A stretch of DNA of 44,449 nt. Origin: Flavipsychrobacter sp. (lineage in GTDB: Bacteria > Bacteroidota > Bacteroidia > Chitinophagales > Chitinophagaceae). The notes beneath the pieces were generated by a model. The model was not told the origin of the DNA. It worked only from the letters and a program-made list of their open reading frames with translations, and ran no database searches. Shown here one piece after another: positions 27,033-34,500 of this stretch (the stretch's first letter is position 1; each line of letters starts with the position of its first letter). Made by a program: the position numbers and the translations under genes. The stretch covers positions 1 through 44,449 of the forward strand of contig JAOQAP010000080.1 of the NCBI GenBank assembly GCA_025963465.1, written 5' to 3'.

Positions 27033-27446
27033 ATGATCAAACAATTCTGGCTCAACTTACCTGTAGCCAACATCAGTCGCTCAAAAGAATTCTTTACTAA
27101 GCTGGGCTTCCGCTTCAGTACCCACAATGAAACGCCGGAATCGGCATGTATGCTGGTGGGAGAAAAAGACCTGGTGGTAATGCTGTTCAGCGAAAAGATG
27201 TTCAAAGGCTTTACCGGCAACGCTGTTGCAGATACACGCCAGGGCACAGAGGCGCTCATGTCTATAGATGCCGAAAGTAAAGAAGAGGTAGATGAGCTGG
27301 CACAAAAAGTACTTGATGCCGGCGGCGCTACCAATCACAAACCTTATGAAATGAAAGACTGGATGTATGGCTGCATATTCAGCGACCTTGATGGCCACCG
27401 CTGGAACATACTCTATATGGATATGACAAAGATGGGCGGACAATAA
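27033..27446 (+). CDS. VOC family (glyoxalase/bleomycin-resistance fold) protein
   Basis: This 137-residue protein has the two beta-alpha-beta-beta-beta modules of the vicinal oxygen chelate fold: 'QFWLNLPVANISRSKEFFTKLGF' at the start, and 'MYGCIFSDLDGHRWNILYMDM' at the end, where the 'D.DGh.W.' motif is typical. It resembles the PhnB/YaeR-like small VOC proteins annotated as lactoylglutathione lyase relatives. Metal ligands cannot be assigned safely by eye, and substrate is unknown. It lies 37 bases after the frameshifted YhcH-family gene on the same strand, probably co-transcribed, and faces a response-regulator gene whose stop is only 6 bases away. Confidence 0.85.
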   Translation: MIKQFWLNLPVANISRSKEFFTKLGFRFSTHNETPESACMLVGEKDLVVMLFSEKMFKGFTGNAVADTRQGTEALMSIDAESKEEVDELAQKVLDAGGATNHKPYEMKDWMYGCIFSDLDGHRWNILYMDMTKMGGQ

Positions 27447-27452
27447 CATTAT

Positions 27453-27869
27453 TTATCCCCGAACTCTTTCTACAGGCACAGGTTCCAGTTCTGTAAGCAA
27501 TTCATTATTTAGTGGCTTATTGAAGAACTTACGCACTATGGGATAGCTTGCTGCGCGCAGGCGGTCTTGCTCAGCTATAGATGATGACAGCATCACTATG
27601 CTGCTCTGACTTTTTATATCTTCTGAAAACTCGATATACCTTTCCAGGAAATCAAAACCATCAAGGCCGGGCATCTGTATATCTACAAATATTACTTCAG
27701 GAAAGTCAGCCAGCTGCCCTTTGAACTGGTGCAGGTATTCAAGTGCATCTACTACATTATCAAAGCTAACCACGTGGTTAGCAAACTTGTTAATCCTGAT
27801 GATCTTTTCTATGATCATCTGGTCCAGGTGGCTATCGTCTACGACAAGCACTTTGTTATACATAAACAC
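27453..27869 (-). CDS. receiver-only response regulator, paralog 1
   Basis: This 138-residue protein consists of a single CheY-like receiver domain. The acidic pocket is Asp11-Asp12, the phosphoacceptor Asp63 is in 'FVDIQMPG', the switch Ser lies in 'VMLSSS' (95-97), and the conserved Lys118 is in 'FFNKPL'. There is no output domain, so it acts by protein contact or as a phosphorelay intermediate. No histidine kinase is nearby. It is a close paralog of the gene at 29712-30128 and shares with it an upstream block including a -7 element. Translation could start at Met1 or Met3. Partners are unknown. Confidence 0.9.
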   Translation of the reverse strand: MFMYNKVLVVDDSHLDQMIIEKIIRINKFANHVVSFDNVVDALEYLHQFKGQLADFPEVIFVDIQMPGLDGFDFLERYIEFSEDIKSQSSIVMLSSSIAEQDRLRAASYPIVRKFFNKPLNNELLTELEPVPVERVRG

Positions 27870-27899
27870 TACTGTTTAGCAATTCAGTAACATCTCAAT

Positions 27900-27920
27900 T
27901 GCAATTGATTAACAAAAATA
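27900..27920 (-). promoter_or_regulatory. conserved promoter block upstream of response regulator 1
   Basis: A 21-bp block, identical to 30156-30176, contains on the reverse strand a TATTTTTG -7 element (27913-27920) followed by TTAATCAATTGCA. It lies 31-51 bases upstream of the ATG. The same block sits at nearly the same distance before the paralog. Confidence 0.6.
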
Positions 27921-27989
27921 GGAAATCAACTTCAAGATACATAATTTATACTTTAAAAATGGTACAATATTTGCCATAACTTATTTACT

Positions 27990-28604
27990 ATGAAGCATTT
28001 ATTATTTCTATTGACCGCAACTATCTGCATATTTTGCAGCTGCCACAGCATTTTTGACAAAAAAGGGACCGATGTATATGTAATCGACGACCTGAAAAAC
28101 GGCTTTAATTTTCAGTATGGCAGCTACTGGATTTATACCGATGCACTCACAGGACAAGTGGATAGTTTTTACGTAAAAGATAATCACCAGGGAATGTCTT
28201 ATAACACCCCGAATGACCTGAACGATCAGATTCGCGACCATTATATTGATATATCAATAACTGAAGAAAATACAGCGCCCCTTCCTGTGTCAGCAAAAAA
28301 AGAATCCTGGAGCATGCATCTTTCTGAAAATTTCATTTCCTTTTATGGCTCCCATTTCTACTATCAGCAGCCCGAAACTTATCAGCAGGGAACTACCTCA
28401 TACACTATAAACGGCCAGACCTACAACAATGTTTCAGTCATTATCAGGGCAGATACAAATAAAGTAAGCACCTATGGCTCTGCAGCAAATTATTATGACA
28501 CCATTTATCTCTGTCCTAAGGTGGGTGTAATAAGAATAGCTATGTATCATCCGCTCGACACATTCCAACGCGTATGGGAGCTGCAACGCTATAAGGTATA
28601 CTAG
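27990..28604 (+). CDS. predicted lipoprotein, unknown function
   Basis: This 204-residue protein begins MKHLLFLLTATICIFCSCHS, a short lipoprotein-type signal with probable lipidated Cys18 (-3 to +1: F-C-S-C, a loose lipobox). The mature part is rich in Tyr, Asp and Asn and looks beta-stranded ('NFQYGSYWIYTD', 'TIYLCPKVGVIRIAMY'). I recognise no domain. It lies alone between two reverse-strand genes, divergent from response regulator 1 and convergent with the SGNH gene, whose stop is 7 bases away. A degenerate -7 element (AATATTTG) lies about 17 bases before the ATG. Envelope location is inferred only from the signal. Confidence 0.65.
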   Translation: MKHLLFLLTATICIFCSCHSIFDKKGTDVYVIDDLKNGFNFQYGSYWIYTDALTGQVDSFYVKDNHQGMSYNTPNDLNDQIRDHYIDISITEENTAPLPVSAKKESWSMHLSENFISFYGSHFYYQQPETYQQGTTSYTINGQTYNNVSVIIRADTNKVSTYGSAANYYDTIYLCPKVGVIRIAMYHPLDTFQRVWELQRYKVY

Positions 28605-28611
28605 TAGCGGG

Positions 28612-29658
28612 CTACAGGCCCTTGTCTTTTAATTTTTCATTTACCATCGTCAGCCATAGCTGCATGCCCCTATCATTCCAGTGGGTATCTCCTGCCCTGT
28701 AGAATTGCTTAGGGTTGCCATGATTCTTAAATGTCGTGTACATATCTATTACGTGTTCCGGCATACGGCTTTGCAGCTTTGGCAGCATACGGTTATAGTT
28801 AGCCGGTTGTATCAGCGATGCAGGATTAGGTATGAACGAAAAATACACCTCATCAAATCCTTCCAGCCTGTAATGAGTGTATATATCATGAAGGTTTCGT
28901 GCATACCCGTCCACTATCTCATCATTTACAAATGAGTAGCTGCTGTGCCCGCCCGTTGCATCTACCGTTTCTTTTAAGAACAAATGATTGCCCGCATCAG
29001 CTATCACCGCATTGCCCGATCCCCTGTTGAACAGGTAGTAGTTCATATCTGCTTTCATGTTGCGGGGCCTGTTCACTATATTCATATTGAACAGCAGGTA
29101 CTCCAGGTTTTGATTCAGGTTCTTGTTGAACATGCCAGCCAGCACACCACCATTTTCTGTGTTACCGGCAGCCAATACCTGCTTTGGGTCAGCAGTATCC
29201 TTTTGCTTCAGGTGATTGAATAGTTCTAGGTTCCTGTACTCACTCCTTATATACCGCTCCGACCGCTCTATGATCAGTACATTCTTTTTTGTTCTGTCCA
29301 GTGTATACAGCAGGTCCGTATATTGGGCGCGCCCTGCGTGAAAAGCATGTATACCTGCGAAAACAAACGAAGGCACATCTTCCACATAACTATCGCCATA
29401 CAGGTACAGGTCCGTCTGTTTATTTCTAACGTTGTCTATCGGTTTTTTAAACTGGTAATCCTTCGGCGTATGAAATACATCGATATCGTCCAGGTAGGAC
29501 ATATTGGTCAGGTCACCGCAATTGCATTGGTGTTCTCCCCACCATCCTGCGCTATGCTGTTTCGCTTTCGACACATATGCCATCACATTCCGCGAAGTGC
29601 CGGAGATCAGCACTCCTATACCCAACACAATGAACAGCCATGACGCTATGGTCTTCAT
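28612..29658 (-). CDS. SGNH/AlgX-like acetyltransferase-fold protein, membrane-anchored
   Basis: This 348-residue protein has an N-terminal membrane anchor or signal (residues 4-22). It carries the SGNH nucleophile block 'LYGDSYVED' with Ser90, and the late catalytic block 'AGDTHWNDRG' with Asp324 and His326. The 'D-x-H-W-N' signature is typical of AlgJ/AlgX/DHHW-type periplasmic proteins that pass acetyl groups onto exopolysaccharides, together with an MBOAT membrane acetyltransferase. No MBOAT gene is in the window, so the partner lies elsewhere or the enzyme is an esterase. A Cys pair (Cys45, Cys47) follows the anchor. It begins 53 bases after the stop of response regulator 2 on the same strand and may be co-transcribed with it. 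Confidence 0.7.
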   Translation of the reverse strand: MKTIASWLFIVLGIGVLISGTSRNVMAYVSKAKQHSAGWWGEHQCNCGDLTNMSYLDDIDVFHTPKDYQFKKPIDNVRNKQTDLYLYGDSYVEDVPSFVFAGIHAFHAGRAQYTDLLYTLDRTKKNVLIIERSERYIRSEYRNLELFNHLKQKDTADPKQVLAAGNTENGGVLAGMFNKNLNQNLEYLLFNMNIVNRPRNMKADMNYYLFNRGSGNAVIADAGNHLFLKETVDATGGHSSYSFVNDEIVDGYARNLHDIYTHYRLEGFDEVYFSFIPNPASLIQPANYNRMLPKLQSRMPEHVIDMYTTFKNHGNPKQFYRAGDTHWNDRGMQLWLTMVNEKLKDKGL

Positions 29659-29711
29659 AGCTGCGAAATTAACACTTAACCATAACTAATTCTTTGCACT
29701 GCTTTCGATTA

Positions 29712-30128
29712 TCAGGACGACAATTCATCCGGCAAATGTGTCAGATCAATAAGATGTCCTGCATTCAGTGGCTTGTTGAAAAAACGCCGTATCTCTTCAT
29801 AGGTCTCTACCCGTAAGAGATCTTCCACGGCAACGGACGAAGACAGCATGACCACGTAGCACCCGCTTCTTACTTCCTTCGGCAGTTCGATGTACTTATC
29901 CATGAAATCAAAACCGTCCATATCCGGCATCTGTATGTCCAGTAATATTACCTCGGGGAACTCACCCGGCTGGCTTGCTACACTGTTAAGGTAGTCCAGT
30001 GCGCCTGCCGCTGAATCATAGCTTACCGTCTGGTCGGCAAAATCGTATGCTTTTATGACTTTTTCCATAAATAATCTATCCAGGAATGTGTCATCTATGA
30101 TAAGTACTTTACTGTATTTTGTTTTCAT
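29712..30128 (-). CDS. receiver-only response regulator, paralog 2
   Basis: This is a 138-residue stand-alone CheY-like receiver. The acidic pocket is Asp12-Asp13, the phosphoacceptor Asp64 is in 'LLDIQMPD', the 'VMLSSS' switch is present, and Lys119 lies in 'FFNKP'. It is of the same length and close in sequence to the receiver at 27453-27869, including the C-terminal 'RRFFNKPLNAGHL' segment, so the pair arose by duplication. The upstream promoter block is also duplicated. No DNA-binding or enzymatic output domain is present. The SGNH/AlgX-like gene follows on the same strand, so a link with polysaccharide modification is possible but only inferred. Confidence 0.9.
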   Translation of the reverse strand: MKTKYSKVLIIDDTFLDRLFMEKVIKAYDFADQTVSYDSAAGALDYLNSVASQPGEFPEVILLDIQMPDMDGFDFMDKYIELPKEVRSGCYVVMLSSSVAVEDLLRVETYEEIRRFFNKPLNAGHLIDLTHLPDELSS

Positions 30129-30155
30129 GCTTATCCAATCAATAACAAATGTATT

Positions 30156-30176
30156 TGCAATTGATTAACAAAAATA
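30156..30176 (-). promoter_or_regulatory. conserved promoter block upstream of response regulator 2
   Basis: This 21-bp block is identical to the one at 27900-27920, with a TATTTTTG -7 element at 30169-30176 on the reverse strand. It lies 28-48 bases before the ATG. Confidence 0.6.
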
Positions 30177-30291
30177 AAAAATATGGCCAGTTTTTCGCAC
30201 TATCTCATAAAAATAAATTTAATTCCTGCAACTCATATCATCCTATATATAAGCATATGCACACCAAGTATTTTAAGACTGCCGTGCAAAG

Positions 30292-30732
30292 TTAGTACTC
30301 CATTATATGCTTCAGGTGATGTTCTGCATGCACCACATAGTCATCTATCAGCCATTGCAGCGATGCTATATTACCTGCGGCATTGCAGGTGCGGGCCAGG
30401 TATTCTAGAGGTATACGAGTTACCAGCTCCACAAGGTGTTGATTATACAGCGCCCAGAATGCAATAATATGCGCTGAGCTCATTTGCTGGTAATAACTAT
30501 GTTCATTCCATTTGTCCTGGTCATAACCTATGGCAGGCACGTCTTCAAACTGCGCCCTTACAAAACGTTGGTGGTTGTTGGTAGCACTGTCTACCAGGTG
30601 GCCCAGCTCTTCTTTCTTGCTCCATTTATCTGCCGCAGGTTTCCTGCTGAATTCTTCTTCCGGTATCTGCATCAGTTTTGCAGGAATAGTGTCAATAAGA
30701 TACTGCAGCCGTGCGGCGCTTTCTGTTATCAT
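30292..30732 (-). CDS. DinB-family (YfiT-like) protein
   Basis: The Met at 30732 gives 146 residues. A longer start at 30765 would overlap the beta-lactamase 3' end by 28 bases, so the shorter one is preferred and leaves a 5-base gap. The four-helix DinB fold is indicated by 'AADKWSKKEELGHLVDSATNN' (His ligand in 'GHLVD') and the C-terminal 'WLIDDYVVHAEHHLKHI', which supplies the other metal-binding histidines. DinB/YfiT proteins are divalent-metal hydrolases or thiol-S-transferases; the cosubstrate here is unknown. It lies just downstream of the beta-lactamase on the same strand and is very likely in its operon. Confidence 0.85.
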   Translation of the reverse strand: MITESAARLQYLIDTIPAKLMQIPEEEFSRKPAADKWSKKEELGHLVDSATNNHQRFVRAQFEDVPAIGYDQDKWNEHSYYQQMSSAHIIAFWALYNQHLVELVTRIPLEYLARTCNAAGNIASLQWLIDDYVVHAEHHLKHIMEY

Positions 30733-30737
30733 AGTTA

Positions 30738-31646
30738 TTACTTTACTTCTGAATAATGGTCCCATACCATCTTAGCTATGGTGGCTATCATATCTTCACC
30801 TCGTGCTACACCACCCTTAAAGTCAGACACATAAACCACTATAGCCAGGCTCTTCATACCAGGCAATGTGATAATACCAACATCATTAGTGGCTGCCGTT
30901 AGCGCCCCCAGTGTATTAGAAGTACCTGTCTTGTGAGCAACAAGCGCATTGCCGGGCAGTTTGCCTTTTATCCTGTTTGGGGAATTCTCGCTTCGTATCA
31001 TATATTGCTCCAGTAAGTCATGGCTTCCTGTTGAGAGTATTTTGTCATCATAGAATATCTTTAACAGCTGTAACATGGCCGAAGGCGTGCACCAATTAGT
31101 GTATTGCACCTCCCAGCCTTTTTTCATTTCGGCTTCTGTTGCTGCTATAGCCATATCCTTCACACCCAAACCATGTATATAGTCGTTTACATATCGTGTA
31201 CCGCCTGCAAGCCGGAACAATACATCACAAGCATTATTATCGCTTTTCGATATGGCGTAGGCCAGCAGCTCCTGGATAGACATATCAATGTCACTGTGCG
31301 GATGGTCCTTTACCATAGGGCTCCATGTAGCCGTATCAAGCTCACTTTGAGATATATGTACCTTCGGCTGTAATGACAGCTTACCATTATCTACCTTATC
31401 CAGCACAGCCATTGCAAGCGGAAATTTATAGACACTCTGCATTGGATAATGATGGCTATCCTTCAGCACCACATGCGCGTCAAAGTCCAATCCTTCTATA
31501 CCCACACCTATTACACCGCTGGCAGTGTCCAGCACTTTTTGAATTTTCGCTACCAACGCAGCATCTGTATTGGTTCGTGCCTGTGCCGTTCCGGCAAACA
31601 ATACGGCAAATAAGATTAGGCAGCATATCCGGCGAAAGGTCGTCAT
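30738..31646 (-). CDS. bla: class A beta-lactamase, subclass A2-like
   Basis: This 302-residue serine beta-lactamase has a signal peptide (cleavage near AQA, residues 21-23). Catalytic motifs are Ser71-V-Y-K74, Ser135-D-N137 and Lys239-T-G241. Its omega loop 'TEAEMKKGWEVQYTNWC' (probable general base Glu171) has the longer form seen in the PER/VEB/CfxA group, i.e. subclass A2, typical of Bacteroidota chromosomes. It would hydrolyse penicillins and perhaps cephalosporins in the periplasm; the spectrum cannot be told from sequence alone. No mobile element or integron flanks it, and base composition matches the neighbours, so it looks intrinsic. A -7 element lies 22 bases upstream; the DinB-like gene follows after 5 bases. 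Confidence 0.92.
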   Translation of the reverse strand: MTTFRRICCLILFAVLFAGTAQARTNTDAALVAKIQKVLDTASGVIGVGIEGLDFDAHVVLKDSHHYPMQSVYKFPLAMAVLDKVDNGKLSLQPKVHISQSELDTATWSPMVKDHPHSDIDMSIQELLAYAISKSDNNACDVLFRLAGGTRYVNDYIHGLGVKDMAIAATEAEMKKGWEVQYTNWCTPSAMLQLLKIFYDDKILSTGSHDLLEQYMIRSENSPNRIKGKLPGNALVAHKTGTSNTLGALTAATNDVGIITLPGMKSLAIVVYVSDFKGGVARGEDMIATIAKMVWDHYSEVK

Positions 31647-31667
31647 GGTCTAAGCAATTGTGATCCA

Positions 31668-31675
31668 CAAAGCTA
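31668..31675 (-). promoter_or_regulatory. -7 element (TAGCTTTG) for the beta-lactamase gene
   Basis: The reverse strand reads TAGCTTTG, an exact TAnnTTTG match, 22 bases upstream of the beta-lactamase ATG. No -33 element is evident. Confidence 0.45.
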
Positions 31676-31724
31676 ACAGAACACCTTCAGCTGAAAAAAT
31701 ATTTACGGATAACCTTAGTTAACC

Positions 31725-31913
31725 TTAGTCCTTTTTTATCCCAACGCTATTGGTATCGCCCTTGTCTTTTGTTTTTTCCTTCACTATATCGTCATGCTTC
31801 TTTATATCGTCAGCATCACCCATCGGTCTTTGCTGGCTCGATGGTTTATCTTCCTGCACGGGTTTGTTCTTGCTGTTTTCGTCTATCGGCAGTTCTTTGT
31901 TTTCTGTGCTCAT
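31725..31913 (-). CDS. small hydrophilic protein, unknown function
   Basis: The Met at 31913 gives 62 residues (MSTENKELPIDENSKNKPVQ...). The composition is almost entirely Lys, Asp, Glu, Asn, Ser and Gln, so it is probably disordered. A longer start at 31943 would add ten residues (MGRYIKTLQA) and is less likely. No domain recognised. Small charged proteins of this type occur in Chitinophagaceae between housekeeping genes. It lies between the beta-lactamase promoter region and the DUF4268 gene. It may be a real small gene, but the evidence is composition and open frame only. Confidence 0.5.
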   Translation of the reverse strand: MSTENKELPIDENSKNKPVQEDKPSSQQRPMGDADDIKKHDDIVKEKTKDKGDTNSVGIKKD

Positions 31914-32083
31914 GGCCTGTAGTGTTTTTATGTACCGGCCCAAAAGTTGTGCCCGCTGGTGGCACGGTTGTTACACTACAGCAGTGTGTGTGTGTTTGAG
32001 TGCGAGTATGAGGCAGAATGGTATAAGTGCGTTACCTAACGGTGCGCACTTATTTGTTTACGCTGTTTTTCAAGCTACCTCAC

Positions 32084-32091
32084 TAACTTTG
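32084..32091 (+). promoter_or_regulatory. -7 element (TAACTTTG) for the DUF4268 gene, 8 bases from ATG
   Basis: TAACTTTG matches TAnnTTTG exactly and ends 8 bases before the ATG at 32100, leaving room for only a very short 5' leader. Confidence 0.55.
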
Positions 32092-32099
32092 GAACATTC

Positions 32100-32552
32100 A
32101 TGTACACACGCGAAGAAACATCAAGGCAGCGACAAGCATTCTGGACCACCTTCGGCCAATACATGCGACCAATACCCTCAGCCGATGGCGCCAGGGCCAA
32201 CTGGGTAAACTACAAAACCGGCATAGATGGCATACAGTTCAAAATGGATGCAGACGGCACGCACGCCTCTATAGCCATAGTGCTTTCTCAAACCGATGCC
32301 GCGGCACAAGCCACCTGCTACGAACAATTTACAGCACTCAAAGCGGCCTTACACGATGCACTCGGGGAACAATGGAACTGGCAATCAACTGTAACTGACG
32401 AAAGCGGAAAGCGTATCAGTAAAATAAGCACCGAACTACCCGATGTAAACATCAACCGCAGCGAAGACTGGCCCCTGCTCATCTCCTTCTTCAAGCCCCG
32501 CATCATAGCCCTCGATGAATTCTGGAGCATGGCGAAGTATAGCTTTTACTGA
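32100..32552 (+). CDS. DUF4268 domain-containing protein
   Basis: This 150-residue protein has the DUF4268 pattern: an N-terminal 'RQAFWTTFGQYMRP' helix, 'NWVNYKTGIDGIQFKMDADG' strands, and a C-terminal 'WPLLISFFKPRIIALDEFW' helix. DUF4268 is often found as the C-terminal part of nuclease-like or restriction-associated proteins; here it stands alone, as is common in Bacteroidota. No nuclease motif is visible in this short form, and function is unknown. There is no signal peptide. A -7 element ends 8 bases upstream of the ATG, so the transcript probably has almost no leader. Confidence 0.75.
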   Translation: MYTREETSRQRQAFWTTFGQYMRPIPSADGARANWVNYKTGIDGIQFKMDADGTHASIAIVLSQTDAAAQATCYEQFTALKAALHDALGEQWNWQSTVTDESGKRISKISTELPDVNINRSEDWPLLISFFKPRIIALDEFWSMAKYSFY

Positions 32553-32573
32553 GCCGTGCCACTTCCCCTTACT

Positions 32574-32590
32574 CGCGTCATTGCGAAGAA
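32574..32590. repeat. intergenic repeat of the 'CGTCATTGCGA' family
   Basis: CGCGTCATTGCGAAGAA resembles the dispersed CGTCATTGCGAGGAACG-type word seen in many Bacteroidota intergenic regions. It is followed by a small hairpin (GTGTTTT-C-AAAACAC). Confidence 0.45.
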
Positions 32591-32734
32591 TGTGTTTTCA
32601 AAACACGAGCGTAGCTCATCTCACTAAATGAGTATTACTTCACTCACGCATAGCTATTATTGCGCTTTTCTTGCATTGCGGATGTCAATTATTCATTCCT
32701 TAAATAAATGTATATTGCATTTTAAGTTATTGCA

Positions 32735-33145
32735 ATGGGGTTTTACAAACATCTCTTCACAAGCGCGTATATCATAAATACATTGCTATACAATTGGCGG
32801 AAACAATGGTCTGTTTTACCGGTGGTTCCCCCGCTGTACTCTACTATTGCAGGGCATGGCATATGCCAGTGGATGCATATTTATACAGCCGTTTATTGTA
32901 TTAAAAACTTTTTGCCAAAAGTGATATCGGATTACTTATTGTTTTGGCCCACCGCTGCTGCTATCTGTTGTATAACGGTGATCAACGCCTTCCTTACCTA
33001 TACAGATGAAAAAGTGAGGGAAATAGAAGAAGCAGTAGATAGCAGGGATAAAAACGAAAATGTACGATCTGCTTTGCTTATACTTTCAGTAGCGTACATG
33101 ATAAATATATTTGGAGTAATTCTGTGGATGCATAACAATCCATAA
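32735..33145 (+). CDS. small membrane protein, unknown function
   Basis: This 136-residue protein has about three hydrophobic segments: one around residues 45-62, one around 66-88 ('YLLFWPTAAAICCITVINAFL'), and a C-terminal one at 113-132 ('ALLILSVAYMINIFGVILWM'). A charged stretch ('DEKVREIEEAVDSRDKNENV') lies between the last two. I recognise no family. Codon use is more AT-rich than in neighbouring housekeeping genes. It is flanked on both sides by dispersed intergenic repeats and has no evident operon partner. It could be an accessory gene; the function is unknown. Confidence 0.55.
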   Translation: MGFYKHLFTSAYIINTLLYNWRKQWSVLPVVPPLYSTIAGHGICQWMHIYTAVYCIKNFLPKVISDYLLFWPTAAAICCITVINAFLTYTDEKVREIEEAVDSRDKNENVRSALLILSVAYMINIFGVILWMHNNP

Positions 33146-33173
33146 ATATTTCCTGCAGGCCCAATAGCGTTTC

Positions 33174-33200
33174 TGTCACCCTGAGCCCCGCCGAAGGGCT
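33174..33200. repeat. intergenic repeat of the 'CACCCTGAGC...CGAAGGG' family
   Basis: GTCACCCTGAGCCCCGCC followed by GAAGGGCT forms a short imperfect dyad (AGCCC/GGGCT). This word type is familiar from Bacteroidota intergenic regions. Confidence 0.5.
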
Positions 33201-33254
33201 GCTTAATGACCTTGATATTGCCCGATAGCATTCCCCGCTCGCTTTTGTGACAGC

Positions 33255-33290
33255 ACACTTCCCCTCTAGAGAGGGGTTAGGGGTGTGTTT
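33255..33290. repeat. hairpin-forming intergenic repeat (CCCCTCT/AGAGGGG), copy A
   Basis: This 36-bp element is centred on the palindrome CCCCTCTAGAGAGGGG with outer arms ACAC and GTGT. It is identical to the element at 40418-40452 except for about one central base. It lies between convergent genes and may also act as a terminator. Confidence 0.7.
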
Positions 33291-33298
33291 ACTCTACG

Positions 33299-33913
33299 CT
33301 ACTTTTTCCTCCCCACAAACCTCACCACCGCACCCTTACCATTATGGTACTCCCCTTCGCTCAGCACCACCTCCGCATCCTCCAGCACCAGTATTTCGTA
33401 GTTGCCAAAGTCCCTGCGTATTTCAGCGGTGCTGTAGAGCATGCCTGCCTCTTTGGGGCCGCCTACTTTCGGGTCAAGGGCTATAAAGTCGAGGTGTGCT
33501 TTGCTGAATGCCTCGAGCATAATGATACCTCCCGGCTTCAGGTAGCCATCCAGCTGCTGGTGAAATGCTGCTTTCTTATCCGCATCAAAATGCGCATAGA
33601 TAAGCCCGATGGCATCAAAGCTTTCCGGCGCGAATGTAAGCTCGCCCAGGTCGCCAACTATATAGTCAATGGTTACGCCCTTCTCTGCAGCCAGTTGCAA
33701 TGCCTTGGTCTGCCCTTCCCTGCTTTGATCGAACGAGGTGACCTGCCAGCCCGTTTGTGCTGCATATACGCCATTTCGGCCTTCGCCATCGGCAGGCATC
33801 AGTATGGTGCCCGGCTCATATTTGTCCAGCCATTCCTTAAAGAACAGGTTAGGCTCCTTGCCGTAGGCAAATTGCTCACCGTTATACCGCTCATCCCATT
33901 TGTTTGCGCTCAT
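33299..33913 (-). CDS. class I SAM-dependent methyltransferase
   Basis: This 204-residue protein opens 'WDERYNGEQFAYGKEPNLFF', typical of the TehB/thiopurine-like branch of small-molecule methyltransferases. Motif I is unusual: 'ILMPADGEGRNGVYAA' has D-G-E-G-R-N where the G-rich SAM loop is. The acidic motif II is 'VTSFDQSREG', motif III 'VGDLGEL', and the later block 'LKPGGIIMLEAF' follows. Substrate unknown; members detoxify tellurite, thiols or isothiocyanates, but the type cannot be told here. A near -7 element (TATCTTTA, one mismatch) ends four bases before the ATG, the same spacing as in rlmI. It is monocistronic. Confidence 0.85.
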   Translation of the reverse strand: MSANKWDERYNGEQFAYGKEPNLFFKEWLDKYEPGTILMPADGEGRNGVYAAQTGWQVTSFDQSREGQTKALQLAAEKGVTIDYIVGDLGELTFAPESFDAIGLIYAHFDADKKAAFHQQLDGYLKPGGIIMLEAFSKAHLDFIALDPKVGGPKEAGMLYSTAEIRRDFGNYEILVLEDAEVVLSEGEYHNGKGAVVRFVGRKK

Positions 33914-33993
33914 ATCGTAAAGATACTTTGAATCAGAATTAACGAATTAATGAATTTTCAGAATGCTCATTATCCTATTTTTTACTTGTGTTT

Positions 33994-34017
33994 GTCATTC
34001 TGAGGAACGAAGAATCC
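33994..34017. repeat. intergenic repeat of the 'GTCATTCTGAGGAACGAAG' family
   Basis: GTCATTCTGAGGAACGAAG followed by AATCC is a near-exact copy of a word very common in Bacteroidota intergenic DNA. Copy number in this genome cannot be told from one window. Confidence 0.55.
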
Positions 34018-34058
34018 GGTATCGCGCAGGGCAACTCATTATTATCAGTTTCTTCATT

Positions 34059-34500
34059 GCTTCCGGAAATTGCGGGACGCTGGCAATAATTATTGCTCAA
34101 TTTCTTGCCAATATTATTGCTCCCGCCTATTCAGTCGGGCAGGCAAATTGGAATTGATAGACAATCACTTAGGTGGGGAAAGTGAAAAATTGTTGCTCAC
34201 TTTTTTTGCTGCCGTGTAAGCGCTTTTAATTGCAGGATACCTTCCGGAAATTGCGGGATGAGGCTCGTGCTGCTTAGTTTGTCTGAATCACGGATTAAAC
34301 TGATTCCTGGACTTCACAGATTTTTTGTACTGTGCTTCCGGAACTGCGGGATAGCTTCTGGAATTTGTATAATTATTGCTCAATTTCCTGCCAATTTTAT
34401 TGCTCACATTGAGATTGAAATTCAATCACTTAATGCGATTTTTCCGGAAATTGTTGCTCATGTCTATACAGCCGTGCAGGCACTTTTAATTGCGGGATAG
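34059..34500. repeat. diverged composite direct repeat (two main copies)
   Basis: A block of words occurs twice in the same order, about 34059-34240 and 34354-34500: GCTTCCGGAA (GCTTCTGGAA in the second copy), AATTATTGCTCAATTTC, TGCCAAT, TTATTGCTC, CAATCACTTA, AAATTGTTGCTCA, GCCGTG, and CTTTTAATTGC-GGATA. Extra CTTCCGGAAATTGCGGGAT-type words lie at 34240-34260 and 34334-34354. The spacing between copies is 260-295 bp. It looks like a decayed tandem duplication or a satellite-like element; no coding potential was recognised. Confidence 0.65.

Noticed and set aside
30733-30765. Longer start for the DinB-like gene
   Set aside because: It would overlap the beta-lactamase 3' end by 28 bases; the Met at 30732 matches the usual N terminus and leaves a 5-base gap.
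30738-31646. Beta-lactamase as a recently acquired mobile resistance gene
   Set aside because: No insertion sequence, integron site or composition shift flanks it, and subclass A2 enzymes are ordinary on Bacteroidota chromosomes.
33963-34157. 64-codon open frame in the repeat-rich gap
   Set aside because: It is composed of the dispersed GTCATTCTGAGG word and the local direct repeats, with no conserved features.
34258-34500. 80-codon open frame in the repeat-rich gap
   Set aside because: It spans the second repeat copy, and the reading frame is not kept between the two copies, as expected for non-coding DNA.
34059-34500. CRISPR array
   Set aside because: The repeats are few, diverged and irregularly spaced, with no uniform spacers and no cas genes nearby.
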